DNA from: Streptomyces violaceusniger Tu 4113
GTDB taxonomy: Bacteria > Actinomycetota > Actinomycetes > Streptomycetales > Streptomycetaceae
Reading direction: 5' to 3'
Assembly: GCF_000147815.2 (NCBI RefSeq)
Contig: NC_015957.1
Location: 3,844,001 to 3,908,000, forward strand
DNA: 64,000 nucleotides
In this document: positions 8,406 through 17,779 of the stretch, piece after piece
Position numbering within the stretch: the first letter of the stretch is position 1
Layout: the number at the start of each line of letters is the position of its first letter
Position numbers and translations under genes: made by a program
The notes under the pieces: model-generated
The model's input: the letters and a program-made list of their open reading frames with translations, nothing else
Told to the model about the DNA's origin: nothing
The model's database searches: none

Positions 8406-9599
8406 ATGAGACGGAAGCCCGTTGTCCGTGCCGGACTGTCCGCACTCCTCGTCCTCGGTGCCCTCTCGGGCGCCGGCGGGGCCTTCTCGACCGCCGCCGC
8501 GGCATCCGGCGCCGACGCCCCCGCGGCGAAGCCCGCCGGCGCGTCGGCGCCGTCCGCCGGCCTCGTCCGCGCGCTCGGCCGTGACCTCGGCCTGACCGCG
8601 GACCAGGCGCGCGAGCGGCTCGGCCAGGAGGCCGCCGCCATGAAGCTGGAGTCCAAGGCCGAGCGCGCCGCCGGCGCGTCCTACGGCGGCTCGTGGTTCG
8701 ACACGAGCAGCGGAAAGCTGGTCGTCGGCGTCACCGGCGCCGAGCGGGCCGCGTCGGTACGGGCTACGGGCGCCACCACCCGGATCGTGCAGCACAGCGC
8801 CGCCGCACTCGACGCGGCCACGGCGCGCCTCGATGACAAGGCCCGGAAGAAGGCCGCCCCGGCCGGGGTGAGCAGTTGGAGCGCCGACCCCCGCGCGGGC
8901 GGCGTCGTGGTCCGGGTCCGCGAGGGCAGCGAGGGCGACGCCGCCGTCCGCGCCTTCCTCCGCGAGGCCAAGCGCTCGTCCTCGGTCCCGGTCACCGTCG
9001 AGAAGGCCCCCGCCCAGGCGCCGACGACCTTCGCCGCCGGTACGGTCGGCGGCGACCCGTACTACACCGGCAACGTCCGCTGCTCCATAGGCTTCTCGGT
9101 CCAGGGCGGCTTCGTCACCGCCGGACACTGCGGCCAGGCGGGCGGCTCCGTCAGCGGCTGGGACGGCTCGTACATCGGCAACTTCCAGGGCTCCTCGTTC
9201 CCCGGCAACGACTACGCCTACGTCAGCGTCGGCAGCGGCTGGTGGACCGTGCCGGTGGTGCTCGGCTGGGGCACCGTTCCCGACCAGTTGGTCCGCGGTT
9301 CCAACGAGGCCCCGATCGGCGCCTCCATCTGCCGTTCCGGCTCCACCACCCACTGGCACTGCGGCACGGTCCTGGCCAAGAACGAGACCGTGAACTACAG
9401 CCAGGGCGCGGTGTACGAGATGACCAAGACCAGTGTGTGCGCCGAGGGCGGTGACTCCGGAGGCTCGTTCATCAGCGGCGACCAGGCCCAGGGCGTGACC
9501 TCGGGCGGCTGGGGCAACTGCTCCGGCGGCGGCGAGACCTGGTACCAGCCGATCAACGAGATCCTGTCGGTGTACGGCCTGCGGCTGCACACCGCCTGA
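8406..9599 (+). CDS. Secreted S1 serine protease, streptogrisin type
   Basis: A 397-residue preproprotease. It has a signal peptide (about 1-33), an alpha-lytic-protease-type propeptide (about 50-200; LGLTADQARERLGQEA, SYGGSWFDTSSGKLVVGVT) that acts as an intramolecular folding chaperone, and a chymotrypsin-like catalytic domain. The triad is visible: His241 (TAGHCG), Asp269 (NDYAYV) and Ser351 (GGDSGG). Cysteine pairs around His241 and in CRSGSTTHWHC are the usual disulfides of streptogrisins. There is no C-terminal carbohydrate-binding domain. Secreted digestion of protein in the environment is expected. Possible DasR-like and LacI-type sites upstream suggest carbohydrate-linked control. 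A perfect hairpin follows the gene. Confidence 0.92.
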   Translation: MRRKPVVRAGLSALLVLGALSGAGGAFSTAAAASGADAPAAKPAGASAPSAGLVRALGRDLGLTADQARERLGQEAAAMKLESKAERAAGASYGGSWFDTSSGKLVVGVTGAERAASVRATGATTRIVQHSAAALDAATARLDDKARKKAAPAGVSSWSADPRAGGVVVRVREGSEGDAAVRAFLREAKRSSSVPVTVEKAPAQAPTTFAAGTVGGDPYYTGNVRCSIGFSVQGGFVTAGHCGQAGGSVSGWDGSYIGNFQGSSFPGNDYAYVSVGSGWWTVPVVLGWGTVPDQLVRGSNEAPIGASICRSGSTTHWHCGTVLAKNETVNYSQGAVYEMTKTSVCAEGGDSGGSFISGDQAQGVTSGGWGNCSGGGETWYQPINEILSVYGLRLHTA

Positions 9600-9620
9600 C
9601 GGGGCGGTACGGAGACAAGA

Positions 9621-9652
9621 CGACGGGGCGGGCCGCCCGGCCCGCCCCGTCG
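9621..9652. terminator. Bidirectional terminator
   Basis: A perfect 15-bp stem (9621-9635 with 9638-9652, 2-base apex) lies between the convergent protease and laccase genes. The right flank is AT-richer (AATCGTTTC). Confidence 0.75.
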
Positions 9653-9667
9653 CAATCGTTTCAGCGC

Positions 9668-10672
9668 CTATCCGTGGTGGTGCGCGGACAGCTGGTGCGG
9701 GTCGTGGCCGGGGATGGTGCCATCGGCCTTGGCGACCAGGAACAGCCCGGCCATGCCCATGTCGGAGTGGCTCTGGACATGGCAGTGGTACATCCAGGCG
9801 CCGGGGCCGACGTTCTCCCCGGCGATCACCTGGAAGCCGAAGGAGTCGGCGGGTCCGGTGATCTTGTTGTCGATGACCCGGCTGACATCGTCCGGGCCTT
9901 CCAGCAGCCCCGTGCGGTTGTCCGCCCAGCGGTGCCCGTGCATATGGAAGGTGTGGTAGTACTCGCCGTGCGTGATCATGATGATCTCGACGCGGTCGCC
10001 CACCGTCGCCCGGAACTCGGGGGCTTCATGCCCCGCCTTGTTGTTGATCGTCATGTCGTTGAAGACGATGGTGAACTGCTTGTCCGGCAGGATGTCGCCC
10101 GCCCGCCGCACCACCACGGGGCCGTACAGCCCCTTCCGGAGGCCGCCGGTGCCGTGCGGGGTGCCCACCGCGTGGTCGTGGTAGTGCCAGTAGCCCGCGC
10201 TGCCCGGCCGCCAGGTGCCGTCGGCGCGCTTGCCCGGGGCGTGGGTGCGCCAGGTGTAGGTGCGGGTGCCGCCCGGCTCCACGGCGCTGCGGTTGAGCTG
10301 GGTGCCGTCGCTGGCCACGTCGTAGTCCAGGCCGTGCACATGGAGGCTGGCCGTGACGTCCATGGTGTTCTCGAACTCGATGTGCAGGGTGTCGCCCTCG
10401 GTCAGCTCGATCAGCGGACCGGGGATGGTGGCCTTGCCCTTCTCGAGGCCGTAACCCATCTGGCCGTCAGGCAGCTTCTCGGCGTAGAGCTTGAGATGGC
10501 GGACCGCCCCGCCCGCGGTCGCGGTGCGGACCGCGCCGGACGGGGCCTTCGGCGCCTTCGCGGCGGCGGAGGAGGTGAGGGCCAGCGGTCCGACGGCCGC
10601 GGCGGCCGCGCCGCCGGTGAAGAGCCGTCTGCTGAGACCGCGTCTGGAGGTGATGCCGGGTGCGTCGCTCAT
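9668..10672 (-). CDS. Two-domain multicopper oxidase (small laccase type)
   Basis: A 334-residue exported copper oxidase of the two-domain small-laccase class, which works as a trimer and oxidises phenols with reduction of O2 to water. A Tat signal with SRRLFTGG lies near residues 14-21. Copper ligands are in order [17 protein letters not shown] and the type-1/trinuclear motif [12 protein letters not shown] near the C-terminus; a His-rich tail (HHHG) ends the protein. ATG at 10672 is preferred because GGGAGAACG sits directly upstream and the Tat signal then starts near the N-terminus. The divergent neighbours are a secreted PQQ-type dehydrogenase and a cupredoxin fusion, so joint extracellular redox work is plausible. 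Confidence 0.92.
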   Translation of the reverse strand: MSDAPGITSRRGLSRRLFTGGAAAAAVGPLALTSSAAAKAPKAPSGAVRTATAGGAVRHLKLYAEKLPDGQMGYGLEKGKATIPGPLIELTEGDTLHIEFENTMDVTASLHVHGLDYDVASDGTQLNRSAVEPGGTRTYTWRTHAPGKRADGTWRPGSAGYWHYHDHAVGTPHGTGGLRKGLYGPVVVRRAGDILPDKQFTIVFNDMTINNKAGHEAPEFRATVGDRVEIIMITHGEYYHTFHMHGHRWADNRTGLLEGPDDVSRVIDNKITGPADSFGFQVIAGENVGPGAWMYHCHVQSHSDMGMAGLFLVAKADGTIPGHDPHQLSAHHHG

Positions 10673-10803
10673 CGTTCTCCCAAATCGCTGTGGATCCCCT
10701 GCCGTTGACGATGCGCAGATGCCCCGGGGTGCTTTCACGGTAGCCGGGGCAGCCTCGTTCATCCACACTCAGGACAAAGTTCGTTGAGTTGCGGTCATAG
10801 GTA

Positions 10804-10832
10804 TTGGCGGGTTGCGAAAAGCCGTCTAGCTT
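10804..10832 (+). promoter_or_regulatory. Promoter for the ThuA/PQQ dehydrogenase operon
   Basis: TTGGCG (10804-10809) and TAGCTT (10827-10832) are spaced by 17 bases and lie upstream of both candidate starts of the next gene. Confidence 0.5.
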
Positions 10833-10917
10833 CCTTCAGCGGTGGTTTCCGGTATGTGAGAGGGATGGGTGACCCATGCGGGACAAACCGTACCAAATGC
10901 CCTCAAGGTGGAGAGGG

Positions 10918-13374
10918 ATGACAGTCGGTCGGCTGCGGAAGAGACGCGCGGGGGTGGCGGCACTGCTCTTCGGCGCGCTCACCGCGACCCTGCTGGGCGG
11001 GTCCCCCGCCAGCGCCCGGCCCGAGGATCGTGCGCCACTCACGCTGCCGTCCCCGCCCGGCGGGGACAACGTCCGGGTCCTGGTGTTCCACGGCTCGGCG
11101 GGGGACGAGCCGGCCACGGTGAACGCGGGCATCGAGGCCATCGAGAAGATCGGCGACCAGGGCCCCGCGGCGACCCGGTTCACCGTCGACGCCACCGCCG
11201 ACGCCTCGGTCTTCACCAAGCCCAAGCTCGGCAAGTACAACGCCGTGGTCTTCCTGACCGGCTCCGGCGATGTGCTCGACCCCGAGCAGGAGGCGGGGCT
11301 CGAGGCGTACATGAAGGCGGGCGGCGGCTTCCTCGGCATCCATGACGCGGCCCGCAACGAGCCGTACTCCGACTGGTACAGCGGGCTGATCGGCGCCCGC
11401 CCGGCGGCCACCAGCCCGGGCACCGCCCAGCGGGCCGTGGTGGAGGTCGGCGACCGCGTCCACCCGGCCACCAAGGAGCTGCCGCTGGAGTGGAAGCGCA
11501 CGGACACCTGGTTCAACTGGAAGGACAATCCCTCCGGCACGGTGCACACCGTGGCCCGGGTCCGCGAGTCCAGCTACCAGCCGGGCACCGGCGCCAACGG
11601 CTGGGATCACCCGATCTCCTGGTGCCGCGACTACGACGGCGGCCGCTCCTTCTACACCGGGATGGGCGGTACGGTCGCCACCTTCCAGGAGACCGACTTC
11701 CGCGCCCATCTGCGGGGCGCGCTGCTGTGGACCACCCGTCTCTCGAGCGCCGACTGCAAGGCCACCATCAACGCGAACTACAAGGCCGAGCGCGTCACCA
11801 AGCCCAATCAGCCGGGCCAGTCCGACCAGATCGGCGAGCCGCACGGCCTCGTCGTCGCCAAGGACGGCCGGGTGCTCTACATCGGCCGCGGCGGCGGTGA
11901 CAACAGCGCGCCCGTGGTCACCGACTGGAACGACCCGGAGATCGGCAAGGGCCAGGGCCAGATCCATGTCTACGACCCGGCCACCGGAAAGGTGACGCTC
12001 GCGGGCGCCGTGACCGTCTTCGGCAACAAGGGCGGCGGCGATGAGCTGATCAAGAACGAGGAGGGGCTGCTCGGCATCGAGCTGGATCCGGGCTTCCTCG
12101 ACAACGGCTGGGTGTATCTCCACTACACGCCGCACTCCCGGATCAACCGGGACACCCAAATGGCCGAGCGCCGCGTCTCCCGCTTCACCATGGACCTGAA
12201 GACCAACAAGCTGGACCTCGGCTCGGAGAAGGTCCTGCTCTCCTGGCCGGTCCAGATCCACAGTTGCTGCCATGCGGGCGGCGGGATGTCCTGGGACTCC
12301 AAGGGCAATCTCTACATCGCCACCGGCGACAACAACTCCTCGCAGTTCAGCGACGGCTACTCCGGCAACAACCCGCAGCCGAACTACAAGGGCGTCTCCT
12401 TCTCCGACGCCCGCCGCACTGCGGGCAACACCAACAACCTCAACGGCAAGATCCTGCGGATCCACCCCGAGGACGACGGCACCTACACCCTCCCCGAGGG
12501 CAATCTCTTCACCGGTAAGGAGCCCGACGAGGGCGGGGGCAAGACCCGTGGCGAGATCTATGTGATGGGGGTGCGCAACCCGGCCCGGATCTTCGTGGAT
12601 CAGAAGACCGACATCCTCTACGCGGGCTGGGTCGGCCCCGACGCGGGCGAGCCCAGCACCACCTGGGGCCCGGCCAAGTACGACACCTTCGCCGCCATCA
12701 CCAAGCCGGGCAACCACGGCTGGCCGTACTGCATGGGCAACAAGCAGCCCTACCGGGACCGCAATCTTCCCGACCCCAGCAAGCCCCTGGGCTGGTACGA
12801 CTGCGACCACCCCAAGAACGAGTCGCCCAACAACAACGGTCTGGTGAACCTGCCGCCCATCACCGGGAACACCATCTGGTACTCGCCCCAGGGCGGCGCC
12901 CCCGACTATCCGCGGGACGCGAACGGCATCCCGAGCTACAAGGCGTCCGAGGCCAAGTTCCTGCTGCCGTGGCTCAAGGGCGGCGGTCAGGCCACCATGA
13001 ACGGCCCGGTCTACCGCTACGACGCCGACAGCGACTCCACCACCAAGTGGCCCGCCTACTGGGACGGCAAGTGGTTCGTCGGCGACTTCTACGACGCCGA
13101 CCAGCCGCGCCACGCGGTGGTGACCGACCCGAAGACCGTCGGCAAGGGCGGTCTGCCGGTGCACGCCGAAACCCTGAAGAAGATCATCCCGGTGGGCGCC
13201 GACGGCATCCGCAACCTCATGGACTGGAAGTTCGCCCCGGACGGCTCGCTCTACGTCCTCGACTACGGGCGCGGCTTCTTCACCTCCGACTCCAAGTCGG
13301 CGCTGTGGCACATCACCTACACCGGCGGCGAGCCCACTCCGCTCGCCAAGGACCTGGCCAGGAAGGCGGAGTGA
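10918..13374 (+). CDS. Secreted ThuA-PQQ sugar dehydrogenase fusion
   Basis: An exported fusion of about 818 residues: signal peptide (TVGRLRKRRAGVAALLFG...SASA), ThuA-like glutamine-amidotransferase-fold domain (about 45-280; VRVLVFHGSAG, GGGFLGIHDAA), then a glucose/sorbosone dehydrogenase beta-propeller (about 315-800; GEPHGLVVAKDGRVLYIGRGG, EEGLLGIELDPGF, GDNNSS, RNPARIFVD, NHGWPYC). Enzymes of this class use PQQ to oxidise sugars outside the membrane; ThuA is linked to trehalose and keto-sugar metabolism. The GTGA overlap with the next gene indicates a translationally coupled operon. The ATG at 10918 puts the signal peptide at the N-terminus and follows GGTGGAGAGG; an in-frame ATG at 10876 is possible. 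Confidence 0.87.
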   Translation: MTVGRLRKRRAGVAALLFGALTATLLGGSPASARPEDRAPLTLPSPPGGDNVRVLVFHGSAGDEPATVNAGIEAIEKIGDQGPAATRFTVDATADASVFTKPKLGKYNAVVFLTGSGDVLDPEQEAGLEAYMKAGGGFLGIHDAARNEPYSDWYSGLIGARPAATSPGTAQRAVVEVGDRVHPATKELPLEWKRTDTWFNWKDNPSGTVHTVARVRESSYQPGTGANGWDHPISWCRDYDGGRSFYTGMGGTVATFQETDFRAHLRGALLWTTRLSSADCKATINANYKAERVTKPNQPGQSDQIGEPHGLVVAKDGRVLYIGRGGGDNSAPVVTDWNDPEIGKGQGQIHVYDPATGKVTLAGAVTVFGNKGGGDELIKNEEGLLGIELDPGFLDNGWVYLHYTPHSRINRDTQMAERRVSRFTMDLKTNKLDLGSEKVLLSWPVQIHSCCHAGGGMSWDSKGNLYIATGDNNSSQFSDGYSGNNPQPNYKGVSFSDARRTAGNTNNLNGKILRIHPEDDGTYTLPEGNLFTGKEPDEGGGKTRGEIYVMGVRNPARIFVDQKTDILYAGWVGPDAGEPSTTWGPAKYDTFAAITKPGNHGWPYCMGNKQPYRDRNLPDPSKPLGWYDCDHPKNESPNNNGLVNLPPITGNTIWYSPQGGAPDYPRDANGIPSYKASEAKFLLPWLKGGGQATMNGPVYRYDADSDSTTKWPAYWDGKWFVGDFYDADQPRHAVVTDPKTVGKGGLPVHAETLKKIIPVGADGIRNLMDWKFAPDGSLYVLDYGRGFFTSDSKSALWHITYTGGEPTPLAKDLARKAE

Positions 13375-15590
13375 CCGTGAAACGAAGGCGCCCCGAACCC
13401 AGCAGACCCTGGCTGCCCCTCCTCGCCGCGCTGCTCATGATCCTCGGGCTGAGCTCGGCGACGGCGACGGCGGCCCACGGGCAGAACGACACCCGGCAGG
13501 CCGCACAGCAGACCCTCACCTGGACCGCGGGTGACGACATCACCAAGTACGCCTCGGCGCCCACCACCGCGGTCGCCGGGAAGACCACCATCGTCTTCGA
13601 GAACAGCACGGCCACCGGCAACACCATGGGGATGCCGCACACCCTGACCTTCGATGTCTCCGACCCCGAGTACAACAACGACGTTCCGCTGAACATCCTG
13701 GCCAACCCCTCGGACGACAGCGGCGGCAAGCACACCGCCGAGGTCACCCTCAGCCCCGGCCGCTACCGCTACCACTGCACCATCCCCGGCCACGGCCAGA
13801 TGCAGGGCATCCTGGTGGTCACCGACGGCGGCGGTGGCGAGGACACCACCGCGCCCGACGCCACGGCGAAGGTCGAGGGCGAGAAGAACGCGGACGGCGC
13901 CTACATCGGGATGGCCACCGTCACGGTGTCCGCCACCGACGAGGGCTCGGGCGTGGACCGGATCGAGTTCGCGGAGGGGGACGGGGCGTTCCAGCCGTAC
14001 ACCGCCCCGGTGATGGTCCACCAGGTGGGCGCGCACACCATCCGCTACCGGGCCGTGGACAAGGCCGGGAACGTGTCGGAGGTGAAGTCGGTGGACTTCA
14101 CCGTGGTGGCGCCGCCGACGGACGACACCACGGCGCCCGAGACCTCCGCCACCGTCTCCGGTGAGAAGGACCCGTCCGGTGCGTACATCGGCATGGCCAC
14201 CGTGACCATCACCGCCTCCGACACCGGCTCCGGGGTCAACCGGATCGACTACGCCCTGGGCCAGGGGGAGTTCCAGCCCTACACCGGTCCGGTGATGGTC
14301 CATGACGCGGGCTCCCACACGGTGCGCTACCGGGCGGCGGACAAGGCGGGCAACGTGTCGGAGGTGAAGTCGGTGGACTTCACCGTGGTGGCCCCGCCGG
14401 CCGAGGACACCACACCCCCGGCGGTCTCCGCGACGGTCGACGGAACGAAGAACTCCGACGGTGCCTATGTGGGCAGCGCCAAGGTCTCGCTCACCGCGGC
14501 CGATGACGACTCCGGGGTGGAGAAGGTCGAGTACTCCCTGGACAGCGGTCCGTATCTCGCCTACACCACCCCCGTGGCGGTGGACCGGGTGGGCCGCCAC
14601 ACCGTCGCGTACCGCGCCACCGACAAGGCGGGCAACACCTCCGAGGCGCGGCAACTGGCGTTCACCGTGGCCGAGGGCGGCGGGGTGCCCGCACCCGCGT
14701 GCCCGGAGTGGGACGAGCGCCTTACGGTGATCGTCGGCACGGTGGACACCGGCGTCCCCAACCGCATCACCCGTAGCCGCTGCACCATCAATGAGCTGAT
14801 CGAGGACGAGAAGGACTGGTCCTCCCACGCCCTCTTCCTCAAGCACGTCACCACCGTCACCGACAAGCTGCTCACCGACGGCGTGATCGACCAGCGCGAG
14901 TACCGGGCGATCAACAAGGCGGCCAAGCAGTCCGGGATCGGCAAGCCCGGTCAGGACGAGGGCTACCGCCCGCTGTTCGACGGCACCAAGAAGTCCTACG
15001 ACAAGTGGCAGCACGTGGGCGGCGGGGCCTTCGGTCTCAATGACGACGGCAGCATCACCAGCAGCACCTCGGTCGAGGGCATGGGCATGCTGTGGTTCCC
15101 GCAGCGGACCTACGACGACTTCTCGCTGAAGCTCCAGTTCCGCGATGACGCACCCGGGACGGGCAATGCCAACGGCGGTGTCTTCGTGCGCTTCCCCTAT
15201 GTGCACGACCACCCCGAGGAGTCCCGTCCGGAGTGGGTCGCCATCAAATACGGGCACGAGGTGCAGATCCTCGACCGCCCCGACGGCGATATGTACAAGA
15301 CCGGATCGATCTACGGTTTCGACCGGGTCGGGCTCAGTGGCGCCGGGGTCACCCCCAAGGGAAGCTGGAACGACTATGAGATCCGGGTGGTCGGTCAGCA
15401 CTACTCGATCTACCGCAATGGTGTGCTGCTCAATGAGTTCGACAACACCGGCGGCCAGGAGTTCACCCCGCCGCGCGGGGACGACCCCGGCACGGACGGC
15501 CGTCGGTACTCCTCCGGGTACATCGGTCTCCAGGTCCACAGCACCGATGATGTGATCTCGTACCGCGACATCCGCATCAAGGAGCTGTAG
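13371..15590 (+). CDS. Secreted cupredoxin-Ig-DUF1080 (3-keto-disaccharide hydrolase) fusion
   Basis: A 739-residue exported protein with an unusual chain of domains. Signal peptide (1-38); plastocyanin-like cupredoxin (about 45-155, copper motif YHCTIPGHGQM); three Ig-like repeats of about 92 residues (each ending RYRA-DKAGNVSEVKSVDFTV or close); a linker (PACPEWDERLTVIVGTVDTG); and a C-terminal DUF1080 beta-sandwich (about 530-738; YRPLFDGTKKSYDKWQHVGGG, NGGVFVRFPY). DUF1080 proteins hydrolyse 3-keto-glycosides. With the coupled ThuA-PQQ dehydrogenase and the laccase next door, it suggests extracellular oxidation of a sugar followed by cleavage. Start GTG overlaps the previous stop; a GTG two codons later is equally spaced. 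Confidence 0.87.
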   Translation: MTVKRRRPEPSRPWLPLLAALLMILGLSSATATAAHGQNDTRQAAQQTLTWTAGDDITKYASAPTTAVAGKTTIVFENSTATGNTMGMPHTLTFDVSDPEYNNDVPLNILANPSDDSGGKHTAEVTLSPGRYRYHCTIPGHGQMQGILVVTDGGGGEDTTAPDATAKVEGEKNADGAYIGMATVTVSATDEGSGVDRIEFAEGDGAFQPYTAPVMVHQVGAHTIRYRAVDKAGNVSEVKSVDFTVVAPPTDDTTAPETSATVSGEKDPSGAYIGMATVTITASDTGSGVNRIDYALGQGEFQPYTGPVMVHDAGSHTVRYRAADKAGNVSEVKSVDFTVVAPPAEDTTPPAVSATVDGTKNSDGAYVGSAKVSLTAADDDSGVEKVEYSLDSGPYLAYTTPVAVDRVGRHTVAYRATDKAGNTSEARQLAFTVAEGGGVPAPACPEWDERLTVIVGTVDTGVPNRITRSRCTINELIEDEKDWSSHALFLKHVTTVTDKLLTDGVIDQREYRAINKAAKQSGIGKPGQDEGYRPLFDGTKKSYDKWQHVGGGAFGLNDDGSITSSTSVEGMGMLWFPQRTYDDFSLKLQFRDDAPGTGNANGGVFVRFPYVHDHPEESRPEWVAIKYGHEVQILDRPDGDMYKTGSIYGFDRVGLSGAGVTPKGSWNDYEIRVVGQHYSIYRNGVLLNEFDNTGGQEFTPPRGDDPGTDGRRYSSGYIGLQVHSTDDVISYRDIRIKEL
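13850..14670 (+). repeat. Three tandem Ig-like domain repeats with near-identical DNA blocks
   Basis: Three in-frame units of about 275-285 bases encode the Ig-like domains. The ends of units 1 and 2 (about 14058-14110 and 14339-14391) are nearly identical DNA encoding DKAGNVSEVKSVDFTVV. Unit 3 has diverged. This points to recent duplication or gene conversion between units 1 and 2. Confidence 0.75.
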
Positions 15591-15642
15591 GACAGCCCGC
15601 GTACGGCGTGAGGAACAGCGCGAGAACGGCGCGATGAGATGA

Positions 15643-15677
15643 GTGGCCGCCGGAGCACCCCAGCCCCCGGCGGCCAC
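15643..15677. terminator. Terminator between the DUF1080 fusion and recQ
   Basis: A perfect 11-bp stem, GTGGCCGCCGG (15643-15653) with CCGGCGGCCAC (15667-15677), lies between convergent genes. Confidence 0.75.
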
Positions 15678-15698
15678 CGTCTTGTGGCACGGCCTGAC

Positions 15699-15726
15699 GT
15701 TACCTCAGGTAACACCCGTCGGTAAC
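15699..15726. repeat. Palindrome GTTACC-TCA-GGTAAC with a third half-site
   Basis: GTTACCTCAGGTAAC (15699-15713) is a perfect inverted repeat with a 3-base centre, and GGTAAC recurs at 15721-15726. It lies between the 3' ends of two convergent genes, so ordinary operator function is doubtful. Confidence 0.4.
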
Positions 15727-15748
15727 CCCCACTGGGATTGCCATACGG

Positions 15749-17620
15749 TCAGGAGGCCAGAGTGTCCAGAATCCCCTGCCCGTACTTCACCAGCTTGTTC
15801 TCGCCGACCCCGCTCACCGTGCCGAGCTCCTCGAGCGTGGTGGGGGAGAGGATCGCGATCTCGCGCAGAGTGGCGTCATGGAAGACCACATACGCGGGGA
15901 CGCCCTGCTCCTTCGCGGCCGCCGCACGCCAGGCGCGCAGCCGCTCGAAGACCGGCACGGCCTCCTCCGGCAGATCCACCGGGGCCTTCTTGGACTTCCC
16001 CGAAGCGTCCGTCTTCGCCTTGGCGGCGCGCGGCGCCTTCTCCGGCTCGCGCCGCAGCCTGACCTCGCGCCGCTGGCCCAGCACCTCCGAGCTCGTGTCG
16101 GAGAGCACCAGCGTGCCGTAGTCCCCCTCGATGCCGATCAGCCCCTGCGCCAGCAACTGCCGTACCACGCCGCGCCATTCGGCCTCGCGCAGCTCCGTGC
16201 CGATGCCGAACACCGAGAGGGCGTCATGGTCGAACTGGATGACCTTGGCCGTCTTCTTGCCGAGCAGGATGTCGATGATCTGCCCCGCGCCGAACTTCTG
16301 GTTGCGCTCCCGCTTGAGCCGCACCACCGTGGACAGCAGCTTCTGCGCGGGGATCGTGCCGTCCCAGGACTCCGGGGGCGTGAGGCAGGTGTCGCAGTTC
16401 CCGCAGGGGGTGGACTCCTGGCCGAAGTAGGCCAGCAGCCCCACCCGGCGGCATTCCAGCGTCTCGCACAGCGCCAGCATCGCGTCGAGATGGGCGCCGA
16501 GGCGGCGCCGATGGGTGTCGTCGCCCTCGGAGGTGTCGATCATCTTCCGCTGCTGGACGACGTCCTGGAGCCCGTACGCCAGCCATGCGGTGGAGGGCTG
16601 CCCGTCCCGCCCGGCGCGGCCGGTCTCCTGGTAGTAGCCCTCGACGGACTTGGGCAGGTCCAGATGGGCCACGAACCGCACATCGGGCTTGTCGATGCCC
16701 ATGCCGAACGCGATCGTGGCCACCACGACCAGACCGTCCTCCCGCAGGAAGCGCGCCTGGTGCTCGGCGCGCATCCGCGCGTCCAGCCCGGCGTGGTAGG
16801 GCACCGCGTCGATGCCCTGGGCGACCAGGAACTCGGCCGTCTTCTCCACCGAGGAGCGGGACAGGCAGTAGACGATCCCCGCGTCGCCCGCGTGCTCGGC
16901 CCGCAGCAGCTCCAGAAGCTGCTTCTTGGGCTCGTTCTTGGGGGCGATCCGGTACTGGATGTTCGGACGGTCGAAGCTGGCCACGAAGTGCAGCGCGTCC
17001 TGCAGCTTCAGCCGGGACGCGATCTCCGAGTGGGTGGCCTCGGTGGCGGTCGCGGTCAGCGCGATCCGGGGCACGGTGGGCCAGCGCTCATGCAGCTCGG
17101 ACAGGGCCAGATAGTCGGGCCGGAAGTCGTGCCCCCACTGGGCCACACAGTGCGCCTCGTCGATGGCGAACAGCGAGATCGTGCCCCGGTCCAGCAGCCG
17201 CAGCGTGGACTCGACCCGCAGCCGCTCCGGCGCGAGATAGAGCAGGTCCAGCTCGCCCGCGAGGAACTCGGCCTCGACCATCCGCCGCTCGTCCAGGTCC
17301 TGGGTGGAGTTGAGGAACCCGGCCCGCACCCCGAGGTTCCGCAGCGCGTCGACCTGGTCCTGCATCAGCGCGATCAGGGGGGAGACGACGACGCCGACGC
17401 CCTTCCGCACGAGCGCCGGGATCTGGTAACACAGCGATTTGCCACCGCCGGTCGGCATGAGGACGAGCGCGTCACCGCCGGCCACGACATGGTCGATGAT
17501 CTCCTGCTGACCTCCCCGGAACGCGTCGTAACCGAAGACGCGGTGCAGCACGCCGAGCGCGTCGCTCGCGTCGGTGCCGAGCGCGGCGCTCGTATCGGGG
17601 CCGGTGTCGGGAAGAGCCAT
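15749..17620 (-). CDS. recQ: ATP-dependent DNA helicase RecQ
   Basis: A 623-residue RecQ helicase, a 3'-5' DNA helicase for recombination repair and stalled forks. Helicase motifs are in order: [28 protein letters not shown] (motifs 0 and I), DEAH in [18 protein letters not shown], and [10 protein letters not shown] (motif VI). The RecQ zinc site (CRR...CGNCDTC) and winged-helix region follow, and a C-terminal HRDC domain (about 535-615). Length and order match full bacterial RecQ. The gene stands alone, convergent with the DUF1080 fusion. Confidence 0.96.
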   Translation of the reverse strand: MALPDTGPDTSAALGTDASDALGVLHRVFGYDAFRGGQQEIIDHVVAGGDALVLMPTGGGKSLCYQIPALVRKGVGVVVSPLIALMQDQVDALRNLGVRAGFLNSTQDLDERRMVEAEFLAGELDLLYLAPERLRVESTLRLLDRGTISLFAIDEAHCVAQWGHDFRPDYLALSELHERWPTVPRIALTATATEATHSEIASRLKLQDALHFVASFDRPNIQYRIAPKNEPKKQLLELLRAEHAGDAGIVYCLSRSSVEKTAEFLVAQGIDAVPYHAGLDARMRAEHQARFLREDGLVVVATIAFGMGIDKPDVRFVAHLDLPKSVEGYYQETGRAGRDGQPSTAWLAYGLQDVVQQRKMIDTSEGDDTHRRRLGAHLDAMLALCETLECRRVGLLAYFGQESTPCGNCDTCLTPPESWDGTIPAQKLLSTVVRLKRERNQKFGAGQIIDILLGKKTAKVIQFDHDALSVFGIGTELREAEWRGVVRQLLAQGLIGIEGDYGTLVLSDTSSEVLGQRREVRLRREPEKAPRAAKAKTDASGKSKKAPVDLPEEAVPVFERLRAWRAAAAKEQGVPAYVVFHDATLREIAILSPTTLEELGTVSGVGENKLVKYGQGILDTLAS

Positions 17621-17779
17621 CCGCCGATTCTAGGGGGCCCGCGGGAACCCGCGGTGACCACCTGTGGACAACCGGCCGGATGGGGCAAGGTGTGTGGGCA
17701 CAGTGGCCGATGAGATGGGCGACGTGTCATGCTCATGCCCACCTGCTTTGTCCGTCCTTCCCCCACAAGGAGGCCGATC

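Noticed and set aside
10903..13311. Long open frame antisense to the ThuA-PQQ dehydrogenase (about 800 codons)
   Set aside because: High GC leaves long stop-free antisense frames; its sequence is Ala/Val/Gly-rich without motifs, while the other strand has clear domains. The same applies to long frames opposite the DUF1080 fusion (13317-15677), recQ (15878-17713), the FAD gene and ABC operon (23184-25544) and the GH4 gene (29499-31100).
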